Source: Phalacrocorax aristotelis
Taxonomy: Eukaryota > Chordata > Aves > Suliformes > Phalacrocoracidae
Direction: 5' to 3'
NCBI RefSeq assembly: GCF_949628215.1
Contig: NW_027441201.1
Span: 62,001 to 126,000 of the forward strand
Length of the DNA stretch: 64,000 bases
A program made the translations under genes and the position numbers. The first letter of the stretch is position 1, and every line of letters begins with the position of its first letter. Below, in pieces: positions 45,001-58,922 of this stretch. The notes under the pieces are model-generated. The model did not search any database and was not told where the DNA came from. It was given only the letters and a program-made list of their open reading frames with translations.

Positions 45001-48000
45001 CCTAACGAGATCCAAAATGATTAGAAGAGCGTCAGGGCCCGTGACAAGAAGTTCCTCTCAAAACTGAGAGGGAGGAGGCACAAGAAGCCCAGCTACAAGA
45101 CCTAAGAACGTAAGGATGCAGGGAAGAAATCACGCTCCCTGAAAACAGACAGCGACAGAGCAGAGCTGTTCACGCATCTGGGAACGACGCCGCAGACGAC
45201 AACTGCCCAGAAACTCCTCAAACATCAGAGCGATCCACGCTTTAAACTGTAACGCAAAAAGAAGCACCCGATGGGCGCCGGCCCCACAATTAGGACCTTG
45301 CCAGCCCCTAGGGATAGCGCTGTGCTCCTGAGAGCAAAGAGAACAAAGTCACCAGCCCCATGCGCCCCCTCACTGCGACCCAGCTCGCCTGAAATGCTCC
45401 TCAAATAGCCTTCGGTCGCATCTTCCCTTTAATCCCGCACACGGACCCGCTGCCTTAGTGTGCTCTACTCAGCTCTGCTCCATCACCCTGCACAGCTCCA
45501 TCTTCATCCTCTGCAAGAACAGCATGATAGAACAAGTCACCTGGACGCACAGCAACAGCTTAACCATTCCACAGGTCTTGCTTCCACGTAGGAATACCAT
45601 CTAGAGCCCAACTACTGCATGCCATTAAAGGAAATACCTTCAATCAAATGTTAAGCCCCACGCACGTACAAGCTTGAACAGCTGAGAGGTGCCCTCTGCT
45701 CAGCTAGCACTCTAGCTGCCTCTCCCAGGCAGCTACGGTCATCCCCTCGGCACCCACAAAACACCCCGGAAATTACCATCCTCGCCCGCTGCCAACGGCC
45801 ACTCGCTCCGACGAGGGTTGTACGGGCGTTGCCAAAACAGTCTATGCATATTAACATTAACCATATACTCTTATTGCTATTCTTTCCTCCGCTCTACCAT
45901 TGCTACACCCCCAGGCGGAGCAGCTCTGACACAGGCATCGACATGCACGGACCGACACCGCTCACAAATACTACAAGCGACGCGATCGAGGCACCTAAGA
46001 AAACTCTCACCGAGACGACGGACTTCCGGCCCAGAGATGCCACCGGGCGAGAAGATCTATACGGCAGCGAGGAAGAAGCTATAGCATCCGCAGAGAAGTC
46101 ACCTACCATCATCACCTGCAATAAAACCATATACCCACAACTAGGACGACGTACGAGCGACAAGCCACTCTTAAAGACCTCAGAACGTTCAGGTGCAGGG
46201 AACAGGTCCCAGAAAAGGGCTCTGCGTATTCAGACTGCTCCTCAGCAGCAGTATCGAGGCCGCCTTAATCACCGCTGCAAAAAGATGACCTTCTATAAAG
46301 GTCTAATATTTCAGACACAAGACAAATCTATGCAGTAGACTTAAAATGCGAGAAAGGAAGCTCTCGGTTACCATTATGCCGATGAGCCAGGGCTTGCAAA
46401 ACCCTCAATATTGCTACCTAGGTGCCTGCTCAGCACGGAGAACAACAGACACATCGAGACCCGAGTACAGTAAGGAACAAAGACAGACTACAAAATCCAC
46501 ACAACAGCACAAGCACAGGCAGGAACTCCCCCTGCCTGGCAGATGCTTCTGTTTTGCAGAAAGGACACCACAACCTCTCTCGGCCCAAACGTGTCCGGTC
46601 TCTGAACGGTACCCTCCGCTGATTTTACAACCCCTGCCTGCCCCACCTGCGCTTCCCCCAACCGACCGGCCACCCGCACAAAGACCGCATCGGCCCCTCA
46701 GCTTCCCTTCCAAATCCGGGGGCTCAAAAGCCATCCTTTAAAAAGGCCACACAGGCTACGTAGGATGGGGCTGCGGTCACACGGATACTCTTCATCTCCA
46801 AACGTGCGGTGCCATCACTCAGCATCGCACCACTCAACGCCGGCCACTTCCGCAACAACAGCCTCCTCGGAAGCGCCGTGAACTTCCGCTCCCCCACGCT
46901 CTAATGAGGCTGGATGTCGTGGCCGCCGCCACCTACGGTGCCTAGAGAACCAGAGAGACAAGGCGACCCCTGCGCCTGGAAGCGGCCGCCCGCTCACAAA
47001 CAATTCCACACCTCAAAAATAACAGCTGCTACGGCTCCCTGTTCATCGCTCACCTTGCCCAACGAGCTCGGGGCAGACATCCCGCTTTGCATATAGTTTT
47101 GTGAGTCCCTTCATTAACTAGTCACATAGGTGCTCACACTGCACGACCCCTCCGTTGTCACGTGCTGACCTACCTTCTCACGATGCTCTGTTCGCCCCCT
47201 CCCTTCCGTGTCCGGCTCCCTACCGCGCATCTGCACCAACAGCCACATTCCAGACTCATCCTTTCCCCTACCGTGCCAACACGGCTCCGCTCACCTCCCA
47301 ATCCGTGCCTCCCGGGTCAGTGGCCACGTCAGGTGCCTGCTCGCATTCTCGGTCCGTCCCCGATGGCTGGGGAACCGTCACCTTCAATGCCGGGCCCACT
47401 TCTGGGGAAATACGGAGAGGCACACAGATGTTGGACACTGCTTTCCAAAATCAAGAGCTCACCACGCAAAACAAACTAACAAATCCTTTTGACCGACTTG
47501 TTCGGCAACACAGAGACCCCAAAGGCAGAAATCCCAGACGAGTGACCTCACAGCCCGCCCCGTCACAGCACACGACGCCATCTGCTCGCCTTTGCCGTCA
47601 CGCCTCGCTCGACTGTCCTGCTTAACCCTCGACCTGTTACTTAAACTGCAAGAAAAAGTCAAACCACGCAACACACAAAAATCACAGTTCGTGTCAGATG
47701 ACTCAAGCACAGGCGGACACCGATAGGGCAAATGCCAAAAGCAATACGGGAAGCAAACAGGCGTGGCTGGTGTAGCGACACACTCTCCTTTTGTAGGTAA
47801 CTCACTCCTGAGCGACTCCATGAACAGCCGCGTGGAGAACCTCTCGGCAGACAGCACGCTCGAGTGGCCGTGCTGACACATACGGGGAAGGAGACTGGGC
47901 TACCGGAGGCTGCTTGCACACAGAACACGACCATTAGCTAACACTTAAACACCCCTTTCCCAACCATTCCCCGGTACCAAGACTTCAAAAACCCCTCCTC

Positions 48001-51000
48001 TCCTCCTGAACTGTCAGGGAAGGAACCTCACTCCTTCCCGACAGCTCCTGCCCTGTATTTGCACCCCTAAAGCCCCTCTGTCAGCCGCTCCTCGGGAGCC
48101 GCCCTTCCCACCTCTGCCCCGCGTTCTGCGAGCACCTCCCACCTTCCGGCTTCCCGCAGACTCCGTGCTCTCTACAGGCCCACAAAATAACAGAAGCCCT
48201 GATGCTTATAATCTACAAGGGACCTGCCGCAAGCTGCAAAGGTTCTCGGGACAACGTGGTACTCTGCGGGCGATCGGGAAAGGCGACGAGCAGTCCCGTA
48301 CACCGACACACACTATGCGTTACGTCCCTGCTGCTTTCTGAAGGAAGGCTAGAGCTCCATATACAGATGTGTACAACACACTCACCCTAACCCCTACCGC
48401 AGCATCTCACCATCAGTCCTATTGAGAGATAACGTCAACAACTTGCACAACACAGGCAAAACTGGTGGAAAAAATATAAGGTTCTACCTTCAGTCAAGTC
48501 AAAATTCCTGGAAAACAAGACAAAACAAACAAAAAACCTACCACACACAAAAAAAACCCAACAAACCACAAACAAAAAAACCCAGACAAAACCATAACAC
48601 CCCCACAAAACCAAATAATCCAAAACACACTATTAGACCATCTTGCTACCCCTGAACACCCAACAAAAACTTACTGACCCAAGGGAAAACAAAAGCTCGT
48701 ACAAGTGTACTTCCTAATATATATCTGCTGCTCAACTTTGACTGCTCCTTAATCTCTTACCTCAACCAGAAACCTCCCCATCTCTGAATGTCAAAACACA
48801 CCTACCCAAAGAGCTTAGACAGCTCAAAACCTGCAACCAACTCAAGGAACAGTACCAGAGAAGCCCAGGAGCAGAATGAGCCTCCCGAAAAAAGGCTGGG
48901 GCTCATCTACCCCAGCGGAATGGCAAAGCAGAACGAAATCTTTTAAGAACCCCTTCTCAAAAAATATCTCTGGTTATAAAGTAAATCATTTATTGTAAAG
49001 CCATCAACCATTCGGAGTCACCTCAACGCTCTCTCTCGCTCAGTCCCTTAACAGAACTAGATCAGTCTCAAAGGACAAAAAACACGAAAAGAAACGTGGA
49101 AATACACAAGCGTATCGGGAACCGTATGAAGCAGCTAAATTAACACCTCAGTAGCTGGGGCAAAACTAAATTGTAAAGGACAACAAAAAAACACCCCAGG
49201 AGACACATGGATTAAAACAGATGAAGGCTCTCTCTTCTCGCAGAAGCTCAAGAAGAGACCTGAGCCAACGGTACACAGCTCTGGGGTATCGGATACCGAA
49301 AAGAAACATACTCGAGACAGAAAACAGACTGCTGTGGAGCACAAAGGTGGCTTTGGCAAAGGTTCTGCCGGGACAAGAGTCACAGTTACAGGGAACGGAC
49401 AGCGGCCGGCAGGGGAAACGCCGTCGGCGTGGAGGGGCCAGCGGGGGAAATGCCGCCCTCAGCTAACGCTGCGCTATCAAGCCTTAAGCGAAAACTGCAG
49501 AGTAGTTACAGGAGACGGGCATAAGATGGATGCTGAATATCACTTGATGGTCACAAAATCTCATGGGGATGGGCACCACGTAGCCTCACGGACACCCCTT
49601 AGACCCAAACGCTTAACGAAAGACGCTTCTTGCCAAAACACAAGCTCGACGAGGAAAAGCCAAAGCTGATGCGGGGGCAACTACTAAAATCTCAGTACGT
49701 GAGCAGGCATTACTTAAGATGGTGCGGTGGTTCTGCTGGGTCCGTCCAACCTGAGCAACGGGTTCTAACGCCTGTCCAGCAGCGTCCATGGTCTCTCTCA
49801 CGGCCTCCCACATCAGAAACCTCCCCTGCCCAGGACCGCGTTTTGCATGTTCCACCCCTCCCCATCCCCGCAATGAAAATCAAACACAACAAATAAGCAG
49901 TCTACTTCATCTTCTTGGCCTCCAAAAGAAGCTTCCTTCCTCTGCTGAGCGTCGACACCAACATCCTCGTGCCGTTCCTCAAAAGCAAGCTGGTCCTCGG
50001 GTGCCCGTACTGCCAAAAGAAGACAAAACGATTATGCTCTTATAACGAGCTCCATCATCCTCTCCTCCTTCAGGAAATCGAGTCCCGATTGCTACATACC
50101 AGAAGTTTGTGCAGTAGATGGCCGAGGCCAGCCCCGTAAATGAAGCACTCTGTGACCCTGCTTTCTCTTTTGGCCACAGCACCCGCCACTGGGGAGCCCC
50201 AAACCCCTTCGTGACTCCCTACGAAAACCAGATACAACTAGTTCAAAACATCTGGCAGGTGAGAGATGACCGACAAACACGTACAGCCCACCTTACCCTC
50301 AAACCAGCCAGAGAGCTGACTTCCTCCCCCACTGAACTCTCATCTTCGACAAATTCACCAAACAGAACAATGTTTACACTGAACAGAACAAAACCCTTAC
50401 CCTCTGACACTCTGAAACGGGTTTGTGCACCCACAAAATATATATATTCATGCTACCGACCCACGTACCACACTTCCTCAGGGTCAGCCCCACAAAGACA
50501 GGAGAACGCCCAATGCTCTCTCCATGGATACCCCGATGCTCCGCTCCCTTCTTTGCTGCTCCTGTCACGGGAAAACGCTGGGAATAAAAAAAGGTTCAGA
50601 GAAGCAAAACAATAAACAATAGGGAGAGGGACCAGCGCAAAGGAATAGAGAGAGGAAGAGACGAACAGGAAGGACAGACAACCCCATCCTGAGCACAGCC
50701 TCTGGGAGAGGGAAAGAGGAAACAGCAACCGTTATTACCGCAGATCAACCCTGACCAAAGCCTCCTTCCACAGGGGCTTCTGGACACACCGCTCCTTCCC
50801 CGCGCTACTGCTACGGGCCCCTGCGCCGAGGGGGAATCCAGTGCAGGCAGAGAGAGGCAGAGAAAAGTAGCCACAGGCTACAGGACAGAGAGAGGGAGGA
50901 CTGAAAAGACAGGGAGGCAGGGAGCCACTCAGAGCGAGATGGAGAAAGAAGGTGCGGGGGGGTGCAAAAAAAAAAAAAAAAAAAACAAACAAAAAAAAAT

Positions 51001-51388
51001 TTTGCAGCAGGTAAGGAAAGAGACGGGGCCGGGGGAGAGACAGGGAGGGCCCAGGACGCACAAGAGAGGCAACGGGGCCCCACTGGCCCAGGACTCACCG
51101 CGACTCTCGCTCTCAGCGCTGCTGGCACAATTTAGCCGTTCAGATGCTTCTTTCCCCTCCTCTCCTCCCTGCCTCTTCTGCAGCTCCAGACTCTAGGCCG
51201 ACCTCCACCTAAAGAGGATACGTGGGTGTCTTACCGCTCTTACGAGATGAGGCTTCCTCGGCACGTAGCCTAGCTCGCTCGTGCACTACACGCCCGTACC
51301 CAACTCCGGGTTACGCGTACGGACCCTGCGGTGCACGTTGGTGGCCTGGCCCGCTGCGGACTATGAAGGGGGATCCTTCCTCCCTCAC

Positions 51389-51658
51389 CTGCAGGGACAG
51401 GCTCTCTCTTGCCTGCAGCAGGAAGGCAGCTGGCAGCCAGAGCGCCTTCAGTTTCTTCTGCTTTACCTTTCGTTGGCGTCTCCAGCTTCAGCCGAGGCAG
51501 CTCCTGTCCACAGCCGGGAAGGGCTCTGTGTGTCCCTTTTCGCCCCGGCGCCGCGAGGATGGCAAAGCCGGGCAGAGAGAAGCCACGCAAGCCTGAGACG
51601 GCCGCAGTCGACGGCGTCCCCGGGGGAAGGACAGACAACCACGTCCTCAGCACGGTCT
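51389..51658 (-). other. Candidate minus-strand exon, macro copy 2
   Basis: Same splice-bounded open interval as at 12,455-12,724, with both flanking signals intact. Confidence 0.3.
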
Positions 51659-52217
51659 CTGGGAGAGGGAAAGAAGAAACAGCGACCGTCATTACCGTCG
51701 ATCGACCCTGACCAAAGCCTCTCCTTGCGCAGGGGCTTCCGGACACAGCGCCCCTTCCCCGCGCTACTGCTAAGGGCCCCTGCGCCGAGGGGGAATCCAG
51801 TGCGCTTGAGGGCCGGCTCGCTGCCTTCACGACAGGGCCTGGGGGCGGCCAAGGGCTACGCAGCACGCTTCAGGGGAGGTGCCGGGGCTGGGGGCAGGCG
51901 CACGGGGCAAGGGGGGGCCAGGGGAGGCTGAGCGGGAGCTCCGGCGAGCCGGGGAGGCGGCCATCATCTGCGCCCTGGGCAGGGGGAAAAGGTCCTCCTC
52001 CTTTCCCTCTTCCCTTCTGTCAGCTCCCGGGGAACTCACCGCTTCTCGGGGAGCGGCCGCACCCGCAAGCCCCCAGAAATCAACACGAATCCAACCCCAA
52101 AAATACACCGCGCCTACCGTACGCGGCACGGCCGCCCGGCACCCGAGCGCCGGAAGACCGCGCCTCCCGCCACGCCCCGGCGAACCACGTGACAGCGCCG
52201 GCAGCCACTGCGCCAGG

Positions 52218-52405
52218 ACTACACCTCCCGGCACGCTCTGCGCCACAACACGGCCGCCCGGCAGCCGCGCGCCGCAAGGACTACACCTCCCGGCATGCTC
52301 TGCGCCACAACACGGCCGCCCGGCAGCTGCCCGCCACAAGGACTACACCTCCCGGCATGCTCTGCGCCACAACACGGCCGCACGGCCACCCGGCAGGCGC
52401 ACCAC
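52218..52405. repeat. 62-bp ZNF143-site minisatellite, macro copy 2
   Basis: Three motif starts (52,218, 52,280, 52,342), one fewer than in copy 1. The third unit carries a variant spacer (CAGCTGCCCGCCACAAGG). The copy-number difference accounts for most of the offset change between macro copies here. Confidence 0.85.
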
Positions 52406-53321
52406 CACAGCTCCCGGCACGCCGCCAGCCCGCCCTCCCCGCTCTCGGACCCTGCGGGCCACCGTCCCGGCCGCCGATGCACCCGGAAGCCCCACCGAGC
52501 CCTCAGCACAGCCTCGCTCTCCCCACCGCCCGCTCCGACCCGGCGCTGCCCCGCCGCAGCCCTCCTCGGGGCTTTACCCGGGACGCAGCGCTCCACCACC
52601 CAGCCCCCGCTCACCTCCTCCCTCGCTACAGTCGCAGCCCGCTGACGCTCGGCCACAGCTCCGCTCCGCCCTCGGCTCACACTGGCCCCCCGGAGCCGGG
52701 CACCACCCCTTTTCCAGGGAGGAGCCGGCACCGTCAGCCCCACCGCCCGCACCTGGGGCTCCTCCATCCAGACCCCGCCATCAGCTGAGGCGCAGCAGCA
52801 ACGGGGGGCGCCCTCCCCTCACCCCCACAGTGCACCACCTCCTCCCCTGGGCTCCATCACAGCCCCTTGCCCCACGCAAAGGCAGCGCAAACGCAGCCCT
52901 GAGGGCAAAGGAGAGGGCAGGTGTTTGTGCAGGCGCGCACGTAACAAGTCCCAGGAGCCATTCGTGGGTCAGGGTCCCCAACGCTCCCCCCCTGCCCCAA
53001 GGCCACCTCGGCCGCCGTTGCCGCAGCCGCACGGAGCTGGTGTTGGCTGCGATAGTGCTCATTTTCTCCACAGTAGCTAGGAAGGGATACGTTTTGGATT
53101 TATGCTCAAAACACCGTTAATAATGTAGAGATGTTTTGGTTCTTGCTGAGCACTGCTTCCACAGTCAGGGCCTCTTCTGGTTCTCTCAGTGCCCCACCAG
53201 CAGGTAGGCTGGGAGAGGACACAGCTGGGAAAGCTTTCCCAGCTAACTGACCAAAGGGATATTCCATACCATTTGACATCATGCTCAGCACACGCAGCTG
53301 GGGGAAGAAGGGGGAGTCCTT

Positions 53322-53347
53322 GGGGGGGGGGGGGGGGGGGGGGGGGG
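53322..53347 (+). repeat. 26-base G run and G-rich tract
   Basis: A G run absent from the equivalent place in units 1.1 to 1.3 and 2.2 to 2.4, followed by GAGGGAGGGCGGGGG. It could be slippage expansion of the TCCTTGGGGG word present in all units, or an assembly error. Confidence 0.7.
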
Positions 53348-53552
53348 AGGGAGGGCGGGGGCTACGGCATTTCTCTCCCTAAGTAACCATTACACATGAC
53401 AGAGCCCTGCTTTCCCAGAGGTGGCTCAACACCTGCCCGCCGAAAAGGAGGAGTGAATTAATTCCTTGCTTTGCTTCCACGCACAGCTTTTGCTTTACCT
53501 ATTAAACCGTCTTGATCTCAACCCATGATTTTTCTCACTTTTACCCTTCCAG

Positions 53553-53723
53553 CTCTCTCCCCCAGCCCACTGAGGGTGGAGCGAGCAAGCAGCTCCCTGG
53601 TGCAGAATAGCCAGCTGGGGCTAAGCCACGGCACGCGCTTGTCCCGGTTTGGCAGGGAACGGACCGTCCGTCGCCTGGCTCCTGGGGCGACGGGCTGCTG
53701 GGCAGAGGGGGAGGCCACCAAAG
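53553..53723 (+). other. 171-bp exon-like segment, unit 2.1
   Basis: Identical peptide to unit 1.1 (VQNSQLGLSH) and a GTGAGG donor. Confidence 0.4.
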
Positions 53724-55331
53724 GTGAGGAGCAGGGCACGGGACAGTAGGAAGAGAGAAGAGAAGAGCGGCATCCGGCTGGACGGGGCGGGGGGGACGTG
53801 TGTGCGTGTAGTGAGAAGGCACGAGGCAGGGAACAGGACGGCCAGAGAAGGACAGGGAGCCTGACGGAGGTGGAGATAAAAGCAGCAGAGAGAGGGGAAG
53901 AGAGGCAGCAGAAAGAGGGAAGAGCAGGACACAGACCAACAAAGAAGGATGAGGAGCAGGCTGGAGACGCACAAAGAACCTGGGGCAGGCAGCACGACAG
54001 CGAGGGAGGAAAGAAGAACAGGGGCAGGAAGCTGGACCGAGCGAGATGGAGACAGACAAGATAAGCGACAAGAACAGGGCAGAAAGGGAAGAATGAAGCC
54101 ACGGGGACAGGGAGCCGAGACGGCCAGCGACGGAGGGAAGGGGCCGGGGAGGGAACACCACAAAACAAACCATGGGGCTACGTGGTACAGAGCATGAGAA
54201 GGCAGAGAATTAACAATTAGGGACAGGGAGCCAGAAAAACAACAAAAAAAACACCAAAACAAAGGGAGATGGAGAGCAAAAGGAATCGCAATGCGTACAG
54301 AGAGAAGAGAGAAACAATTCTAAAAGAGGGTCACGGGGAAGCCAGAGACAGCAAGATGGAGAAAGGACAGAAGCTACAGGCTACAGGGCAGAGAGGGAAG
54401 AATTAATGAATAGACGCAGAGAGCTGGGCAGAAAGAGGTGGAGAAAGGCTGAAGATCACACGGCCAACAGGGAAGAGAGAAGAGAGGGAGGAATTTTAAA
54501 AACAGGGGCAAGAAGCCAGAGAGAGGGAGAGAGAGGCAACAATAAATGGGGACAAGCCACAGGGCAGCGAGGAGGGAACCGATGAATAAGAACAGCAGAC
54601 CAAAGAGAACACAATGTAGAATGGAAAAAAGGAACAGCGGCCTACAGGGAAGGAGGAATTAAAGATCAGGCACTGGGAGGCAGACAGAGACACATGAAGA
54701 AACAAGTGAAAAAAAAAAACAACAACGGCAACGGGCTACAAAGACAGACAGAGAGGGAAGAAATAAAACATCGCAGCAAGGAGCTGGACAGAGAGAGATG
54801 AGGACAAACAAATAGCACGGGTCTACGTGACAGAGAACGTGGAATTAGAACACAGAGAGAGGGAGCCGGACAGAGAGAGAGGCCGAGAGAAAAACCTAGA
54901 CGGGCTACAGCGGGCAGAGGCAGGGATTAAAACCTAGGGACAGGGAGCTGGACAGAGAGAGACGGAGGTCACAGGGAACAGCGGTGGCTGCAGGAAGAAC
55001 AGGAATCCACAAATAGGGAAAGGGAGCTCGACAGAGAAGAACTCAGAAAGGCAAGAACAGTAGCAGGGTGCAGAGCAGAGCAGACGAATGAAAAAGCGCG
55101 GGGGGAGCGTTGAGGCAGACAGAGAGAGATTAAGAAAAAAGTCACGGGCTACGTGGCAAAGCAGGAGGAATTCAGAAACGGGGATGGCAACCAAGGGAGA
55201 GTGAGCTGGTGAAGGACAACGGGCATTCCAAGTGAGGGACGGGGAGCTGGGAAAAGCGAGGCAGAGAAAAACAGAATCACAGAGAGAATCACACAAAGCC
55301 AAAAAAGAAGAAACTGAACAACAGGAACAGG

Positions 55332-55859
55332 TGTAACCAAAGCGATGAAATCAGCCAACCAGAGACGGTGTTCCATTACGGGAACATGGAGCGTACGAAT
55401 CAGCGCACCTGTTGATCTGCATTTTAGTCCCTAGGCGATCGTTAACGTCAGCAGAACAACAGACAACGTGCTTCTGTCAGAAAAGGACGACAAAACGCGG
55501 TTTCGTGGAGCGGACTGAGAGAACTAGCCAAGACTGCCAAGATTAACAGCCAAGAAGGTAAAAGGCAATTCTGGCAGGGGGAGATCGCGACCACCGACTC
55601 ACGGACCACCACCGAGCCTGCGCAGCGATTTACATACGGAACGAGCAAGTTTGTACCGATCAGCAGACAGGACAATAATGAATACGTATGAATACGTAAA
55701 ATTTTGATCTACAAATTGAACGGGAAAGGTGCGTGAGGTACGCACGCCAGGAGGAGCGATCCCCCGTGCATCCGGCGCCGTGAATAAAGAATGCCTGCTC
55801 TTTAATACTAAATTGGTCTTGAGGAGTTGTTTCCGATTTTACCGCGTTTTTCGGTAACA
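55332..55859 (+). mobile_element. Solo LTR, unit 2.1
   Basis: 528 bp with ends and flanks as in unit 1.1. AATAAA is about 70 bp before the 3' end. Confidence 0.8.
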
Positions 55860-56634
55860 CAGGGAGTCAGACCGAGAGAGCCAGAGAAAGACAAAAATAC
55901 CGACAGGCTACAGGACAGAGCAGGAGGAGTAAAAAAATAAAAACGGAGCCAGAGCCAGGCAGAGAGAGGCGGAGAAAGAACAAGTAGCCACAGGCTACAG
56001 GACAGAGAGAGGGAGGACTGAAAAGACGGGGAGGCAGGGAGCCACTCAGAGCGAGACGGAGAAAGAAGGTGCGGGGGGGGCGCAAAAAAAAAAATAATTT
56101 TGCAGCAGGTAAGGAAAGAGAGGGGGCCGGGGGAGAGACAGGGAGGGCCCAGGACGTACAAGAGAGGCAACGGGGCCCCACTGGCCCAGGACTCACCGCG
56201 ACTCTCGCTCTCAGCGCTGCTGGCACAATTTAGCCGTTCACATGCTTCTTTCCCCTCCTCTCCTCCCTGCCTCTTCTGCAGCTCCAGACTCTAGGCCGAC
56301 CTCCACCTGAAGAGAACACGGGGGTGTCTTACAGCTCTTACGAGATGAGGCTTCCTAGGCACGTAGCCTAGCTCGCTCGTGCACTACACGCCCGTACCGA
56401 ACTGCGGGTTCCAACTGTGGGAAGAAGGGGGAGTCCTTGGGGGCTACGGCATTTCTCTTCCTAACTAACCGTTACACATGACAGAGCCCTGCTTTCCCAG
56501 AAACAGCTCAACACCTGCCCGCCGAAAAGGAGGAGCGAATTAATTCCTTGCTTTGCTTCCACGCACAGCTTTTGCTTTACCTATTAAACCGTCTTGATCT
56601 CAACCCATGATTTTTCTCACTTTTACCCTTCCAG

Positions 56635-56805
56635 CTCTCTCCCCCAGCCCACTGAGGGTGGAGCGAGCAAGCAGCTCCCTGGTGCAGAGTTGCCAGCTGA
56701 GGCTAAGCCACGGCACGCGCTTGTCCCGGTTTGGCAGGGAACGGACCGTCCGTCGCCTGGCTCCTGGAGCGACGGGCTGCTGGGCAGAGGGGGAGGCCAC
56801 CAAAG
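56635..56805 (+). other. 171-bp exon-like segment, unit 2.2
   Basis: Open frame, VQSCQLRLSH variant, GTGACG donor. Confidence 0.35.
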
Positions 56806-58394
56806 GTGACGAGCAGGGCACAGGACAGTAGGAGGAGAGAAGAGCAGCATCCGGCTGGACGGGGGCGGGGGGGGGCGTGTGTGCGTGTAGTGAGAAGGCA
56901 CGAGGCAGGGAACAGGACGGCCAGAGGAGGACAGGGAGCCTGACGGAGGTGGAGATAAAAGCAGCAGAGAGAGGGGAAGAGCAGGACACAGACCAACAAA
57001 GAAGGATGAGGAGCAGGCTGGAGACGCACAAAGAACCTGGGGCAGGCAGCACGACAGCGAGGGAGGAAAGAAGAACAGGGGCAGGAAGCTGGACCGAGCG
57101 AGATGGAGACAGACAAGATAAGCGACAAGAACAGGGCAGAAAGGGAAGAATGAAGCCACGGGGACAGGGAGCCGAGACGGCCAGCGACGGAGGGAAGGGG
57201 CCGGGGAGGGAACACCACAAAACAAACCATGGGGCTACGTGGTACAGAGCATGAGAAGGCAGAGAATTAACAATTAGGGACAGGGAGCCAGAAAAACAAC
57301 AAAAAAAACACCAAAACAAAGGGAGATGGAGAGCAAAAGGAATCGCAATGCGTACAGAGAGAAGAGAGAAACAATTCTAGAAGAGGGTCACGGGGAAGCC
57401 AGAGACAGCAAGATGGAGAAAGGACAGAAGCTACAGGCTACAGGGCAGAGAGGGAAGAATTAATGAATAGACGCAGAGAGCTGGGCAGAAAGAGGTGGAG
57501 AAAGGCTGAAGATCACACGGCCAACAGGGAAGAGAGAAGAGAGGGAGGAATTTTAAAAACAGGGGCAAGAAGCCAGAGAGAGGGAGAGAGAGGCAACAAT
57601 AAATGGGGACAAGCCACAGGGCAGCGAGGAGGGAACCGATGAATAAGAACAGCAGACCAAAGAGAACACAATGTAGAATGGAAAAAAGGAACAGCGGCCT
57701 ACAGGGAAGGAGGAATTAAAGATCAGGCACTGGGAGGCAGACAGAGACACATGAAGAAACAAGTGGGAAAAAAAAAAAAAACCAACAACGGCAACGGGCT
57801 ACAAAGACAGACAGAGAGGGAAGAAATAAAACATCGCAGCAAGGAGCTGGACAGAGAGAGATGAGGACAAACAAATAGCACGGGTCTACGTGACAGAGAA
57901 CGTGGAATTAGAACACAGAGAGAGGGAGCCGGACAGAGAGAGAGGCCGAGAGAAAAACCTAGACGGGCTACAGCGGGCAGAGGCAGGGATTAAAACCTAG
58001 GGACAGGGAGCTGGACAGAGAGAGACGGAGGTCACAGGGAACAGCGGTGGCTGCAGGAAGAACAGGAATCCACAAATAGGGAAAGGGAGCTCGACAGAGA
58101 AGAACTCAGAAAGGCAAGAACAGTAGCAGGGTGCAGAGCAGAGCAGACGAATGAAAAAGCGCGGGGGGAGCGTTGAGGCAGACAGAGAGAGATTAAGAAA
58201 AAAGTCACGGGCTACGTGGCAAAGCAGGAGGAATTCAGAAACGGGGATGGCAACCAAGGGAGAGTGAGCTGGTGAAGGACAACGGGCATTCCAAGTGAGG
58301 GACGGGGAGCTGGGAAAAGCGAGGCAGAGAAAAACAGAATCACAGAGAGAATCACACAAAGCCAAAAAAGAAGAAACTGAACAACAGGAACAGG

Positions 58395-58922
58395 TGTAAC
58401 CAAAGCGATGAAATCAGCCAACCAGAGACGGTGTTCCATTACGGGAACATGGAGCGTACGAATCAGCGCACCTGTTGATCTGCATTTTAGTCCCTAGGCG
58501 ATCGTTAACGTCAGCAGAACAACAGACAACGTGCTTCTGTCAGAAAAGGACGACAAAACGCGGTTTCGTGGAGCGGACTGAGAGAACTAGCCAAGACTGC
58601 CAAGATTAACAGCCAAGAAGGTAAAAGGCAATTCTGGCAGGGGGAGATCGCGACCACCGACTCACGGACCACCACCGAGCCTGCGCAGCGATTTACATAC
58701 GGAACGAGCAAGTTTGTACCGATCAGCAGACAGGACAATAATGAATACGTATGAATACGTAAAATTTTGATCTACAAATTGAACGGGAAAGGTGCGTGAG
58801 GTACGCACGCCAGGAGGAGCGATCCCCCGTGCATCCGGCGCCGTGAATAAAGAATGCCTGCTCTTTAATACTAAATTGGTCTTGAGGAGTTGTTTCCGAT
58901 TTTACCGCGTTTTTCGGTAACA
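58395..58922 (+). mobile_element. Solo LTR, unit 2.2
   Basis: 528 bp, same ends and CAGG flanks. Confidence 0.8.

Larger units (their letters stand above)
53299..56417 (+). repeat. 3.06-kb tandem unit 2.1
   Basis: Counterpart of 1.1, with a 26-base G run and an adjacent GGGAGGGAGGGCGGGGG tract inserted near its start. It keeps the extra GGCAGCAGAAAGAGGGAAGA segment and the GTGAGG donor of unit 1.1. It also carries array-2 variants such as GGCCAGCGACGG. Confidence 0.93.
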
